Below, piece after piece: positions 1-14,012 of a DNA stretch of 64,000 bases. Location of the stretch: assembly GCA_036583965.1 (NCBI GenBank), contig JAZBQD010000018.1, forward strand, positions 13,928,867-13,992,866, written 5' to 3'. A model generated the notes under the pieces. The model saw only the letters and a list, made by a program, of their open reading frames with translations, did not search any database and was not told the origin of the DNA. This stretch comes from Prunella strophiata (Eukaryota > Chordata > Aves > Passeriformes > Prunellidae). The translations under genes and the position numbers were made by a program. Position 1 is the first letter of the stretch; each line of letters begins with the position of its first letter.

Positions 1-3000
1 TGCTTAGCATTTACAACAATTTAGCAAAGACAGACTCAGTGGAAAAAACAAATATTATTTTTGATCTTGTAATAATCTGAAATTCATTCTGGAGAGCTCT
101 CTGTCATTAATGATGTAACAGTTTCTGAACTGCTTATTTTGCTTCCTTAAAATAATAGCACTTTCCCATTTGGAATGACAGTGCTGCATGGATATATCAT
201 GGCATCCACTGATGAAACAGTCTTCTTTAGTTGAGGATAAAAAAGTCAAGAAAGGTTGTTTGTCTGTTTTAAAAAATATCAGATTAAGAAGGGAAATACT
301 GGATTTGGAATTTTTGAGATCACAGAATCACAGAATGAACTAGGTTGGAAAAGACTTTTTGAGATCATCAGGTTCAACCAAGATGGAAGGAAGGAAGAGC
401 TTCTGATGGGAAAAATCGTTTTTTGAGGGCTACAGGACCTAGGCTACAGAGATCAGGAAAATTTGGTTATTGAAAGGCTTTCTCAGTCCTCCTTTAACCA
501 ATACAGTAGCACTGCATTCACACACAAAGCATTTCTTCTGATTTCTTGTATCAAACCCTCTTTTTAGTTTGGAAGTGTGCTTATTAACTAGGTGGAAGAC
601 TTGGGAATTCCATCCCCTGTAGCCTCAGCCTTAGGGGAATGACCATGACTGAATGCAAATCCAGGCTTAAGCCCCTCACAAAAACTTCGGCAAGCATTGT
701 TACCTAACATCACTGGAAGGTGTCAGGGCCTGCCATCACCCCTGCAGAAGACAGACTGGAAAGCTTTGCCTTGATGTCTGTAGCAGTGTCATGCACAGCA
801 CAGTCACAGGTGTACTACAGACAGGCTCTCCGAGCATCTTTTCTACAGAAATGTGTGTAGAAATACTTTCAGTATAAAAAAGCAAACTACAGCTTGGAAT
901 TGCACATGAAAAATAAAAATATACTCCAAAGGCATCCTTATCTTCCAAGAATGTGAAAAAGGAGGGAGGCATGGTTCACTGATGGGGAGGAGGTCTCTGA
1001 GATTAGAATTCTGAGACCATCAAAACAAATACAACTATACTGGGAGAATTAAGAAAGAAATATCCAGTATTATATCTTCTCAGAAATATTCATATTAAAA
1101 TCCAATTTTAATTTTAAATAATTTGTCATCCTGTCATATTTCTTTTTGCCAAATATCAAATTCTGGATTTCATCACCAAATGGAATATTCATTGAAACTT
1201 AACCTTTCACACAAATGCTCAAGTACTTGTGAACTTTGGAGATTTAACAATCAGTTCAAAGTTTGCTTTCTACAGGCTGGCAATTTTACAATCATTTCTG
1301 TCAGCTGCACAAGGTACTATCCCATCCTTGACTGACTGGTGCTCTTAGCAAACATGGCCTTGTACACTGTATATACTATTCAAGTAGCAAATGTAAAGCT
1401 TGTTTTGTGTTACCTCTGTAAATATAAGAGTGAGAAACGATTATTTGCAAACTGTGAATCCAGTTATTTGCTTTCTTGCATTTTTGTACCTGTTCTTTTG
1501 AGTTACATCTGTTTTGCACATAAGGAGATCACTATGCACAGCAGTAAGAATTTGGGTCCTGTATGTATTTTACTGATTTTTTTTTTTCAGTTTACAATTC
1601 AAATAACTCTCAAATAAGGTATTGTTACCTGAATAATTTTATTAATATTTGCAGCTAAAACATAAGAAGCTCAGTAATTAGATTAGAATTTGCTGAATGC
1701 ATATTAAGCTGCAATTACTCAGTCTCTTTACTCACTGCTGTAGGAGTGATTTGAAAAATAGTGGTAGTAATAATAATTTTAGTAGTAATAATTTTTCAGG
1801 TGGGTGTTCTGTGGGTTATATAGAGGATTTTTGTCTAGCCACATACCTCCCACAATCAAGAGTGAGAAAGTACTGCAGGGTTTATTTCCCTCATACTTGG
1901 AAAACATAGGACGTCTGCCAGGGACCTGACATAAAATACATGTATAATGCATTACATTTAATTCCTCACTCTAAAATCTGTGTGAGATTTGTCTAACTTT
2001 CCTTTTGTTCTGTTTATTTCCCTCTTGTCTCCAATCTTGTCTAAAATCGTTCACTTTTTTTTTGCCAGGTCACTTCCTGTCCTCTGCTTGATGTTGTGGC
2101 TCCTCTTCTCTCTCCCTTTTTCATTTTCAGCTGCTCATGCATGTGCTGTCAACTTGTATACATACACACAATTAAATATTTTGCACTCCTATCCAGTTAT
2201 AACATGCTTAAAGCATTTCTTTTAGAAGGACATCTTGTCTGGATCTGAGAACATCAGCGGGTTCTTTTGTTCCCCTATTCCTTTTAACTTAGATTAGAAA
2301 TTAGGTGTTAATTGGAAAACTACGTGTTCAAATGGCCCCGTAATTTAACAAGTGTCTGTTCTGTGAGTATCATCAGCCCTTTGTAAGAGTGAAAAGCAAT
2401 GCAGGAAACATAAGGGACAAGATCAAGCACGTAGGAAGCAGTCACTGTCAAGATGAGTGCCAGGACAGTTCCTAAATGTCCCTGCTGTTGCTGATACTGA
2501 ACTGTTCTGCTTCCTCCAATAGCAACCACAGCTTTTCTTCATTTTATGCAATTATCTTAGTACAATAAAGCTCTTAGAGTTTTATTTTAGTGGGAGAATC
2601 CTGACTTGTCTCATACACTTATTGTGAGTTAGTCCAGATAAAAGTATTTACTTTAGGATTACTGTTCTTTGCGCTGTGCTGAGCAGAGGAGGCAAGAAGA
2701 GTGTATACAGGTGAAATGAGATTAATATCTTCACTTTTCTTCTTCAACCCATTTCTTCATCAAAATCATTATGACCAAGACATAAGCAAGAGTAAAAAAA
2801 CTCAGGCAGGGAAATATCCTTCCTTTTAGTCACACTCAGGCACTGTTTAGAAAAATAGTCACACTATCGTCACCATCGTGACCTAGACTTTAAAAATGCC
2901 TTAGGGGCATCTGAGGCAACTTCGAAGTGAGCTTCCTGTGAAGGGTGAAAGGCTGGCTTTCTGTCAGCCTCTTAAAACCCTCTCCACATGTGAGTGGCCA

Positions 3001-4855
3001 TTGTTCCCCTTGGGCATGCACCGTTAGACCTTAATACGCTGTCAGGGCAAGTCACTCCAGGGCAGTGGTAATGAGGGGCGTTTCACAATGGGATGTGGTT
3101 AGCACAGGGATTTTCCTGACAGGAATAAAAGAATCCTGTTCTAACTTAAGGCTGTAGTCTGCAACAGGGATAGAGAGTCAACGATGACTAAAAATATGGA
3201 GCTCTGGATTCACTCTACCCATTGACTCCATCTTTTATGTGCCATAGAATGCAGTATATAGGGACCCAAAATAATTATAAACAAGATAACTTTCAGGAGC
3301 TTTTTTAAAAGAAAGAATTAACTTGCCCATAGACCAGAAACAGTCCAGCTGTGACAGCACACTATTTCATATTTACTCCTTTTCCATTCTAGAAAGCAAC
3401 CATTAGCTGATGTGGAATTTTGTGTTAATGTGCCCAACTTCCAGTGTCCAACCTAACTTATTGAAGGTGCTCTGAGCTTTCATGGTGATTGAAGCTAGAT
3501 TCAGTTCTTGTTAGCCAATATCAGAATCTGGCTCTGTACATCTGTTTCCTAATACACATCCTCTGCAACCACTTACTAGAGTAGCAACAGATGATAAAGA
3601 ATATGTCCTTGGCAAAGTGTCTAAGCTAAGGGAGGAAATTAAATAGTCTGAGTCTGATCCCATACCAGACTTTATACTCAAATGGAAACAGCATTTGGTT
3701 GTTGTGAGGATTAGCAAATCAGTCATAAAAATATGTATGCATCTACAAAAAGGTAGCTTCAGCTGAGTTAGTTCCAATTTATAAAAATGTATATAACAGT
3801 GGAACTTCATCTAGTGAAACTGCAGTTGTCAGAATTTATCTAACAAACTGTCTGTTTCATGTGCTTGATCTGTGATTTATTCCTTAGAGTGGTCCATGGG
3901 ATTTTATTTAATGGTGAGCAGATATTGTTTGAGAAATAGAATTATTTTTGTAATTCTCAGACTCAAAAGATGGAAGTAGAACAGTTACCTGTATTACCTT
4001 TTCTTAATTTTTTAATTATTTTTATTTTTTTTTTATTTATGGCTTTGGCTAATAAGGTACTAATGCAGCAAGGAACTGTATTTTAGGTATGGATACTACC
4101 AAGTGATTTATCCTCTGCAAACCTTATACACTAACTTTTTCTGTAAAGCCAAACCAAGATTAATTTTAAAGCTTCTTTGCATCCCTGTACTAATACACGT
4201 ACTGCGTTTTATTTAACAGTATTTTCTGTATTTAGAGGTACTGATATTTTGGAGTAGAACACAATCAAGTAACTCAAGACATAAAACCAACTTTTACAGA
4301 AGTCAAGTGTTCATCTGCTATTGCATTTCTTGTATTAAGGAAAAATAGCAGAGGCATCAATTTTCAAACTACCTATGTCAAACTATCAAAGCAAGTTTCC
4401 AACATATTTTTCAGTAGAGCTCTGTTAGTATGGAAAATTATCAGAATACACCCTTGTTTATTGTCCATAGGCAGTGAGTTGAAAAACTAATTTTTAAGCA
4501 CAAAGATTACAATCTTGTTCAAATACAAAAGCAACCATGAGTTCATAAGAAAGAAATAAATCTGAATACTGAGTCAAACCCCAGTAAATTTTTGTCTGGC
4601 AAAAGAAGTTGAAGTAATGCTTTACCAGAGCTTTTAAATACCTTTAAAAAACATGTGAAGTTCATTAGCCTAAGGACTTAATATTATAATTTGAGCCACA
4701 AATGTGGTGCTTGGCATTAGCCAGAATATAAAAGACCAGAATGTAAGTTATATCTGCATTGTAATCTGCCTGCTAAGAAGACCATGCTTAGTGCTCCCAG
4801 ATTTAGGAAATCTGCAAGTGCACAAACAGTGGCAAAAGAGTGAAACATACTGTAC
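1..4855 (-). other. EDNRA: Partial EDNRA intron downstream of the TM3 exon
   Basis: This segment runs from donor GTACAG at 4855 to the window edge. I scanned the minus strand for the expected TM4 exon (starting after DR with Y-RAVASW-like sequence, then a tryptophan-containing TM4) and did not find it. The only repeat recognised is a small CR1 3' fragment at 317-381. A 69-codon frame at 2320-2529 does not resemble the receptor. Confidence 0.85.
317..381 (-). mobile_element. Short CR1 3'-end fragment
   Basis: GATCACAGAATCACAGAATG, followed by AGGTTGGAAAAGAC and GAGATCATCAGGTTCAACC, matches the terminal 3' region of CR1 in reverse complement. Only about 65 bp remain recognisable. Confidence 0.8.
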
Positions 4856-4983
4856 CTGTCCACACTAAGGGCACACAGGTTAAGGACTGTGATTCCCACT
4901 GATGCCTTCTGGATAAAGGGAAGGAATTTGCAAAGAAACTGTCCAAATTCTGTATTTCCAAAAGGCCACTTCTGAGCGAGGAG
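4856..4983 (-). CDS. EDNRA: Endothelin receptor type A, second coding exon (ECL1-TM3)
   Basis: This 128-nt exon encodes 42 full codons plus two bases of the arginine codon of the DRY motif. It continues directly from the first coding exon in phase 0. The acceptor is a pyrimidine-rich run ending TTTAG|CTC at 4985-4984, and the donor is ACAG|GTACAG at 4856-4855. The product begins LLAQKWPFG (extracellular loop 1 with its WPF motif) and continues FLCKF, whose Cys152 is the conserved TM3 cysteine that pairs with extracellular loop 2. Then come [10 protein letters not shown], with Gln159 and Lys160 matching human Q165 and K166 in the ligand pocket, and TM3 ending CALSVD plus AG of arginine. Reading past the donor loses similarity at once, which confirms the boundary. 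The next exon would have to complete R-Y and supply TM4; it is not seen in the remaining 4.8 kb. Confidence 0.95.
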
Positions 4984-7900
4984 CTAAAGAGAAGATACAA
5001 ATAGTCAGAATATTTAAACAGTAACCTAGCAAGTATGTCACAATTCTAGTTATTTCTTGTCTTAGACACAGCCAATATGACCCTGAATTCTCCATGCCTC
5101 AAGCATATCCTTAGTACTGAGTGGATCTGGGAACTAACTGCTACTGTGGAAGCACAGAAGTCGAAAGTTTACATAAAATGTTGACCTTGTGCTCTTGCAA
5201 TAGTAAATTGCATTGTTAAAAGTTTGGGATTTTTATTACTGTGAACCTGCCAGCAGTACTGAATAATGAAAATCCAACTCAAGCCTGTCAGAAATGGTTG
5301 TGATTGCCATGTCCCAGAACCAGGCAGCCAAAACATAACTCGGGGTCTGTAATGAAATACCTCAGGGCCAAGTCCTGAAGCTGCACGCAAGTAGATTCTT
5401 GTCATTGTAAATGTACCATTGTGTAACTCATGGCAAGATTCAGTGCCAGACTCTGAGGAGTGTGAAGAAAACACTGTGCATGCATAATTTGTTCCATACT
5501 ACATTTTAAAGGACAACCGTGCAAACATGTGGGCTGTGCTTCAAGGCAGCAGAAAGGCATCCATTGGAAAGATGTGAGTGACTGAGGCTTAGAGCAGTAT
5601 TTCCAAGGAGGCATTTACATATTAAATATTAGTACAGTGATTCATGTGTGCAGTTGTGAAGGATTAGCAAATAAGTAGTAATATTTCTAACTATAACTGT
5701 TAAGGCTTTGAACATATCTTGGAACTGGGCTTTGATAGCAAGTATACACAAAAAATACAGGGCACAAAATTATTCAGGATAATCAAATCTACAACTGGCT
5801 GCAGAGTCACAGAAGATCACCTTTTACTTGTGCTGACAGTAAACTGGCAGATTAAAATCAATGTAAGTAAGTGTAATAAATGAAAAATTATTGAGTCCAT
5901 ACAAAGTATAGAGCCCTAATTTAGCTATTTTAACTCAAGTAAGGGTATTTCAGCCCTCATGAATAGGTTTATTGAAAAATGAAGTCACTAAACCTTCTCA
6001 CTCTTGCAGTACCATTTTGTTCATCTTCTCTAAGTCTCTGCTGCTGAGGCTTTCTTAGCGGTAGGATGTTCATGTTTTAAGAGTTAGCTTTGCAACCACA
6101 AGGACTAGAAATATTTTTCAGTAGAAGCTTAGATCCTGGAACACACTTATCTGGGTGTATTCTAGCTGGAAAATTAGAAAAACAAATTCTGATTTTAACT
6201 CAGGACTGTGGTATTCAAAGTAAACATTTTATTTCTATTTAAATTAGTGTTAAATTGAAGTACACTAATAATCACTACCTTTAGCAATATGAATGTTAAC
6301 TGTGTGAAGTTCAAATTCTCATCTGTCTTTATCTGCAGTTGAGGTAGGTGTTACCTCTCTCTTTTTTCATAGCATGAGTTTTTCAGAGAACTTTTCTGTA
6401 GAGTATAGATGTCTATCACAAAATTCTACCTAAGCAGGAATTATTCTCCTTATAGTCCTGCTGTGGATTTTTTGCACCCCCTCTTTTATAGTCATTCACC
6501 ACAATGCTGAGTTACTTGTGATTTTGTCCCTCAAATGATTCCTCAAAAATGCTGGAAGCAGCCTATGCATTCCACATTGCCTGTGTCTCTCTAGGACTCT
6601 ATTAATGTTGTCATTTGATTACTTGTATTTCAGGACACATTTTAGCAACTCACAGCCTTCAGCCATATGGGTGGAAACTGTGGATCAAACTTAGTTGTAC
6701 AAGCACCTTTGATATGGTATCCCAGTTTAGAATAGTCACATTTGGTAAAAGGCAATCCCCCTTTTCTCAGAAGGCTAGGGTTTGGATTGCTAGGATTGGT
6801 GATTTGATTGTAGTCAGTACCTTCAACAGCAAAGTTGATAAGTTTATATCTGCAAGCTCTTGATTAGTTCCTCTGATTCTATCTGTATTTATACACTGAA
6901 TGAAATACATTTAAAGCTCCAGCAGAATTATTTTCTGGATGGGTTTGCAATAGTGTAACGAATGTTTGGAGAGCATATTCTGCATTTTGCCTAGAACTCT
7001 CATATAGGATTTTAGTTTTTATCACAAAAAAGTTGAAAAAAGAAGGGATGATCACCCATGATTACCCATAATAATTCAACCATGTTGTAGTCACATGGAA
7101 TATCAGCTGCAAACTCTTGGCTGGGTTTGGGTAAAATTAGGGTAGTTCTTAGTCTGGGAAGGCTAAATTATAAATGGCACTGCCATGGAAAGGCAGTTCT
7201 AGCAGACTTCTGTCAATCCCCTGTGCCAACCAGAGCCCCAAACCCCATTTATCATTACAGATCACACTTTAAAAGGCAACTGAAAGGCACCTATTCATTT
7301 CAGTGCCCTGACTGTGACTGTAGCTACACCAGCAGTAGAAACTGAGCAAGCACTTTGTAGTGACTGCGAAACTCTGCTACTACAAGGCAAATATTAGCTT
7401 CAAAAAGAAAAGTGTTGTACTTGAAAAAGGTTCACTAACTCATTACTCCTCACGGGGAAGCTTTATCATGCTTCCAGCATGTACACTTCAACCCCACACC
7501 CCAGGAAGCTCTTCTTTTTTGAGATTAAAAGTACTCTATTCTTTTTGTTTCTTACACTTTCCACTAATTGAAGTAATCTCAGTACCAAATCATTAGACAT
7601 TCTTTTCAAGTGGATTTTAATCAAAATCCCTGGGACCAGAAATAAGGTTTTTTGATTTCAAGATTCACTTTGCAATCATTTCTGGGGGTGTACTCCATTA
7701 TCACTCCGCATCAGCTATGCATTCATTACTTCCCCTTGGATCAGGTGCCAATTTTTTTTCTTCTGCAGATATTTTTAGTCAGCAAATCTGATCCTGTCTT
7801 TAGTTTTACTAATTTTTGCATCAAAACAAGTCAATTTCCGTCTATTCTGCCCTAGCATGATATGAAAATTTCAGAAGGAAATAATATATTTATTTTGTAT

Positions 7901-9366
7901 TAAAAAATGAACCCAGGAATTTCATTTAATTAATTCTGATTTACTTAGGTGCAATACAAGAACTGGAACAACTGGCTTTGCTCTTTGAGTACTTTTGCAT
8001 ATTTTAATATCCAAACAAAATGATTATAAAAGTCTAGAAAATTACATTTTCTCTCAAGGCTTTAGGATAGAAGAAATCAGACTGATTGTTCCTACTTGTG
8101 TCCCAGTTCTCTACAAGTTGTGGAAGTGGATTGTGCTTTTGCATAACCCACTTCCAAAATCTCTGAGGATTTCAAAATAAGACACTGTGGCAAAGGAAAT
8201 TCACTTTTCCCTTGTGCAGTTTGCAACCTAAGAGTATTTCATACTGTGGTGCAATTCCTGGGAAAAGAGTGTGGTCAACATGTATTTTTGCACTGAAATC
8301 AGAAATCAAGATTGCTCTTTAAAAACTCAGCAAAGTGACCAGACAGCCACTGCTTCCTTGAGCATCCTCCCTTCTCTGCTGCTTTATATGGCCTCTCTGC
8401 CCTGAGCTGCAGCTGAAGACAAACAAGACATCAGCACTGAGAACATTCCTTTGCAATGATTTTTAAATGTCACTCCGTTGATTTTATTCTGCTGCTGCTG
8501 CTATTTTCTAACCCCCCTCAGTATGGTAGCTGATGTACAAAACATCAAGTCCCACTGTGCATCCCAAGCAGTTTATATATAGTCTGAAAGACAGAATGTT
8601 GTAACCCCACCACATGAGTGTTGCCCAGAGCATGCTCATGTGCAGCCCCAGTGTTTATCTCATGCCAGGCTGATACTGTGTGTTTGCAGGCAGATGATGG
8701 CCCTGGAGCTCAGCCCAAAATAGATGGGCTTGGTTGGGTGCTGGATTGGAACCTGGCTCTGAGCTGCTCTATTAAAACTCCTTCAGCTCAACAAGTGCAT
8801 GTCAGGAGGTGTCCTCTCTCTGCCATGTGGCATTGAGGATGGCAGCAAAGGCTTCATACCTGCCCTTTCCTGCTCTGATTTCATCCTAGTGCTCTAGAGA
8901 CTGCCTCTTCCTATATCCATGTGGGACCATTGTTGTGCTGACACACAAATGTTCTTCCCAGAAACTGAACTGTGTTCCTTACAAGCAGTGCTTGGCCCTC
9001 ATGCTGCTGCCATCTAGGACACTCTCTTGAGTTTCATGGCATTTAAATGTTCCATGATACTGCTGGAACAACTCTCGCACGACCACAGAAGTCAGCTTCT
9101 ATTCTGTCTTCAGGAAAAATAGAAATATCTTCTTTATTCTGCAACTGAAGTTACACTTGGGCAGTAATGGAGAAAGGGACCAAGCCAGCAGATTTAGTCT
9201 GTATAGATACAATCCAGTTGTGTAAGTGACCAACATCTCCTAACTGGGGAGCAGCAGTTACAAAAACAGTGTAGTCTGTGGTGATTTTCTTTCCTTGCCA
9301 CATAGCTCAGAATGAAAGATAAGAAATTCTTTTGGTTTTGTTGCATCAGCATATTTGGTGTTGCTA

Positions 9367-9391
9367 TTTTTTTTTTTTTTTTTTTTTTTTT
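9367..9391. repeat. T25 homopolymer tract
   Basis: Twenty-five consecutive T in the EDNRA intron. On the gene's sense strand this is poly(A). No recognisable retroposed sequence adjoins it. Confidence 0.95.
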
Positions 9392-12300
9392 AAGGCTAGT
9401 TTCCTCTAATATATGCCCTTGTCTGATTCAAGGCATGGTCCAGACAAGATATCTGGCGTTTTGGGTGGAATCCAGGTGATATCTGGCTCAGCACAGAAAT
9501 GTCTAAGTTCTGTACCACTAAGTTGACTCCTTTAAGTGACAAAAGATGGTTCTGACTGAAGTGTCTCACCTATCTCTGATCAGTAAGACTGCTTAGTTAG
9601 GAATAACGATGTATTAAGTCCTCAGCAGTGGTATTTTGGTTGTGGTGACTGAAACAGGACCCTTCTGTCCTCATTAAATGTCATAGGGTAAGAATTCATT
9701 GCATGTTTTCAAACATTTCCCTTCTTCCTTAAACCCATATATGCAGGAGAGAATTGCATTGCTAGACAAAGTTCATCCATTTCTTGCTTCACAAGTCAGC
9801 AGTGCTCCACCACTTTGCAGGAAAGAGGAAAAGCTGTCAGGGTGGAGAGGAACACAGTCTGTCTCTAAGTATTCCTTCCCACTGCTGATGTGAAAAAACC
9901 TCAGGTTTTGAAAGGACAGTGACTAGAGGAAAACAAAGAGTAGAGGAAAACAAATAACAAGGGTAGCCTTTATGATGCAGGGCATAAGATCAGTACTGAG
10001 TACATGGTGAGGTGAGGTGAGTGTTCAAGCTTCTGCCAGCTTTGGGATAATTTGTTTATTTCCTTATACTTAGATTCACAACCCTGGCATGGTAGGGAAA
10101 ACACACTGTATCTCTTCAACTCTTCTTTGCAGGAAATACATTCCTGATTTTGCTACAACTAAGAACTGCTTTTTTTTCCAGTTTGGGTGGATAAAAGACT
10201 GACTGGTTTTCTTCCTGGAAGGAAGAAAGGTTATGTGGGGATGCATGAGAACCATCAAAGACATTTTTTACTCTGAATTGCCCTGCCAGAGCTTTTTCTG
10301 CTATTTTGCTTATCTTAGCCCAGCTGCGTAAAGGTGAGGGTAGCAAAGGGTCTCATGCCATTCACTGAATGCCTACAGTGTTTTTCTCCTGCTTAGGCAT
10401 CTATGGAAGGGAGTGTATAGTTTTTACACAAGGGAAAATAGATTATATTTCAAGAGATCCTGAAAAGTAAGGAAATAAATGCCCTGGTTTTTCAGCTGAA
10501 CATTCTGTATCAACTGGAAGAAAAAGAAAGCCTAAGTTTTAGGTTCTTGTTAAAATGCTTATATTTATTACAAAAATCTACTTAGTAGTAAAGCATTCCT
10601 GACAACTCCAGGCATCTCCCCTGTGGTATTTTTGCTGTTTACAAAGCAGGATTACTTTCCATGGTGTTGGCTATCTTCCCATCCTGTTAGGTAAACTATT
10701 TCTCAAGCTGAGCTGCTCTTCTTCAGGGAAATGAGCTGCAAGGTGTTCTTATGTGCATGGTGATTTGTTGAAAGGAATTTTTTCAATCCCTGGGCATAAT
10801 ATTTCTTTTGTTATTCTTCCAGCTGTGTTTTCTTTCGTGGGTTGCTAAAAAGAGTGACAGGATTTCTAAGAAGTTACTGCAGAACCCATAAGCCCTGAAT
10901 ATGTGCAATCAAAACAATTCCTTGTTATCTGTAGAGTTCAGCTGGTTGAGAAATAAAGACAGAAAACACACTAAAATATTCTCTTAAACCTAGAGTCTCT
11001 AAGTTCTGTACACTGTTTAAAATCCACAGAGCAGCAAGGCAGGTGTGAGATGAGGAACTGAGGATGAGGGAGGAGCTGTGCATTGATAAGAACACATGTC
11101 CCCACTCCCCAAAGAACAGCCATGAGTTAAAGGAGAGTGGATCTTGAACTAAGACCTAGAATATAAAATCTCTTCCTTGACTGCTACCCTGGTATGTGCA
11201 TTAAACACACTCTGCTGGGAAGCTGCAGTTTGTAAATAGAGCAGATTCCTGATGGATTTCTGTTCCCTGCTCCATTTTGGGAAATTTCTGCCTTCAGGAC
11301 TCAGTGATCAATTCCTGTGCTACCTCTGGGTTTCTGCTATGTTTGGTCACTACATGGAGACCTACATCTGAATAACTAGGTCCTGCTTGGAGCAGGTTCT
11401 ATGGATTTCTGCATCACACTGGGCTACCCATTCATTGCTTCTTGGAATCCCTGATGAGAATTTATTGAAAACCAGAATGTAGTTGTTCTGAGACCTCAGA
11501 ATTTCTTACTTGTGTGGGTACTATGAAGTACACACTATACATATGAAAAATTCTGCCTTTAAAGATGGGTTTCTTTTCTAAGTGCCCTCAACTTTTTATG
11601 TGCTGTTGGATTGGCTTTGTACTCCTTTGGCACAAAAGATGCTGCTTGTTCTATCTCTTACAAGATCAGTGCCAATGTGGTTAATTAGTATCCCCATGTA
11701 GGTATAATTATTAATTCTATTGATGAAGGTATTCAGATATGCCAAATAATTTTTGATTCAGAAGGGATTGCTCTGACACTTACACACGTGCTCTGATGCT
11801 AAAAAATGCCAGTGACTAGAAATGCTTTAGCTGAGTCTTCCTTTACTGAAGACAAAATGGATGAACATGTTTGCTTGCTGTCAGGTACCTTCTATATTTA
11901 GATTTTTAATGTTCTGGGTGGACTACTCAGATTTAGATAATGTTGCAACTAAAGTAAGCATGAATTACCAATTAACTAACTAAAAACCCCCCTGCTCTAT
12001 TCAAGAAAACATCTCCTTGAGCTGTCTGAGCAGTGAACGCTTGATTTTTCCCTGGGTACATGTCTTCCACTTTATACGAGTAAAATTGTTAAGAAAATGT
12101 TATTAAAGAAACAGGAAAAAGCTGCCTAATTTGCTTCATCTACTTTGTAAACTAATGGTTTAAGGAGTTAAGCATATTCTGATCTAAGACAATGCGGTTT
12201 ATGTCAGCCCTATGTAGGCCAGTTTCCAAGAAATAGAACTAATTTTTATGTTTTTCTCTAAAGTACATAAAACTGGAAGCAGAGACAGCTCAGAACTTCC

Positions 12301-13986
12301 CAATAACAGTTATAATTTTGCCATTCTAAAGGTGAGAGCCTTGGTCTAGAGTGTTTAAGCTCCATGAGCTCAGGAAAGAACAGTGGACAGCAGTGTCTGT
12401 GGTGAGTACCTGCTGTTTTTCCTGTTGCTCTGCTATACTTCAGCCATGAGAGAAGCAGCAGGAACAGCCATGAAGGGTTTGCCAGAGCTCAGAGCAGCCA
12501 AGACAACAGTGGTGCTGTGGCTACTCTGCTGCTGCCTTTGTACTGCCAATGTAAAGCCTTTATGGAAAGCAGCCCTTAAAAGAAGTTTTCCTGCATTGCA
12601 TCTGAATTTATTTGCTAAAAAATGCACATGGCAGTGATGGGCAATGCAGGTGATCAGCAGCTCTCAGTTGTGTGCCAATGCCACCTGATGGAAGAAAAGG
12701 AACCCATCTCTTCTTCAATGACTTAACCCTACCTCTACAGCTGTGTAAAATATAAAACTTTTATTTTCTGCTCATCTTTTCCCTGCAGAGAAATTATTCT
12801 TACTGATATGGGGCTTTAGGCTTTAGCATCTTGAATGTCTGAGATGGGTATGTTTTGGGTAAAGAGGAGACAGTTTGGGTCCTGGTGGTATAAAAATGTG
12901 ATTGAAAATTAAATTGTCTTAGTTTGGTTTATTAAGGTTGGATTTATAACTGTCACCCTTCCTGTAAAACTCAATTTATTAAGATTTTTAATACTGATTT
13001 GATACTTCAAGTGGATATATTGTGGTAATTAAGTGTAATGGGGCTTTAATAAATCCAGAATGTCTTCAAAGGACAGTAAATATTACTCACATTGCAATCC
13101 ACTTAACAATAAGGGGAATCCACTATATAATTACAGTAATTGGAGAAAGTAAGGAGTGAGTTTTTGAGCCTACTGTACCACAAAGAAAGGTTAAAAACAT
13201 CAAACACCTGTGACCACATCTTTAGTTGACATAAATTAGATAATTACTTTTTTCCCAGCATCATATATTTGTTAATTGTGTAAATACATAATAGCATAAA
13301 GGACTCAATTCTCCTGGGATCTTACATTGCCAATTATTACAATCTTCTGGCTGCTTCTTTCTAAGGGTTTGTAAAATAGATTTGAGTACAAGTAGCATTA
13401 TCTGCTTTTCTTTTGAAAGTACTTTCAAAATAGTTAAGGCTAGATTATGTTTCAGGAAAATGATTATAACTATTTCTGATATTTAATTATAATTACAGGT
13501 ATTATATATTTTGTTCTATACAAGGTGGCCATCTTAATACTCTACTATTTGTTATTTTAATATGCAGCTGAATGCTTGTTTACTCTGATTTCAAACATGT
13601 TTTGTCCTAAAAATGAAGATCTGACCTAAAGATATGTATGTTTGACACCTACACTTATTATGTAGGATACTAATATATGGTTCAATATGAGGCTGACTCT
13701 GAAACTAAAAGAATCTTTTAAAATAAAGTTCAGAAGGGTATAAATTACTTTCTAACAAAAATAAAAACACTTGATTTTTTTTTCCTTAAAAGCCTATCAC
13801 TTCAATTATCCAGTCATGATATTTCCAGGGGCCACCTTTCATACTGTCACTCAACAAGAGAAGCCGAAAGGTGACACAGATTTTAGGATCCCTAGTGGTA
13901 CAAACAGGAATGGAATTTAACAAACTTTAAACCCAACTCCTAATGTAAGCATCCACATTACTCAATGGTTCATATGAAAAATGGAC

Positions 13987-14012
13987 TATAATAATAATAA
14001 TAATAATAATAA
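13987..14012. repeat. (AAT)n trinucleotide microsatellite
   Basis: About eight ATA/AAT units in tandem within the large EDNRA intron. Confidence 0.95.

Noticed and set aside
2320..2529. 69-codon minus-strand frame tested as a possible further EDNRA exon
   Set aside because: It lacks the DRY continuation, the TM4 tryptophan and other receptor motifs, and its splice context is not convincing.
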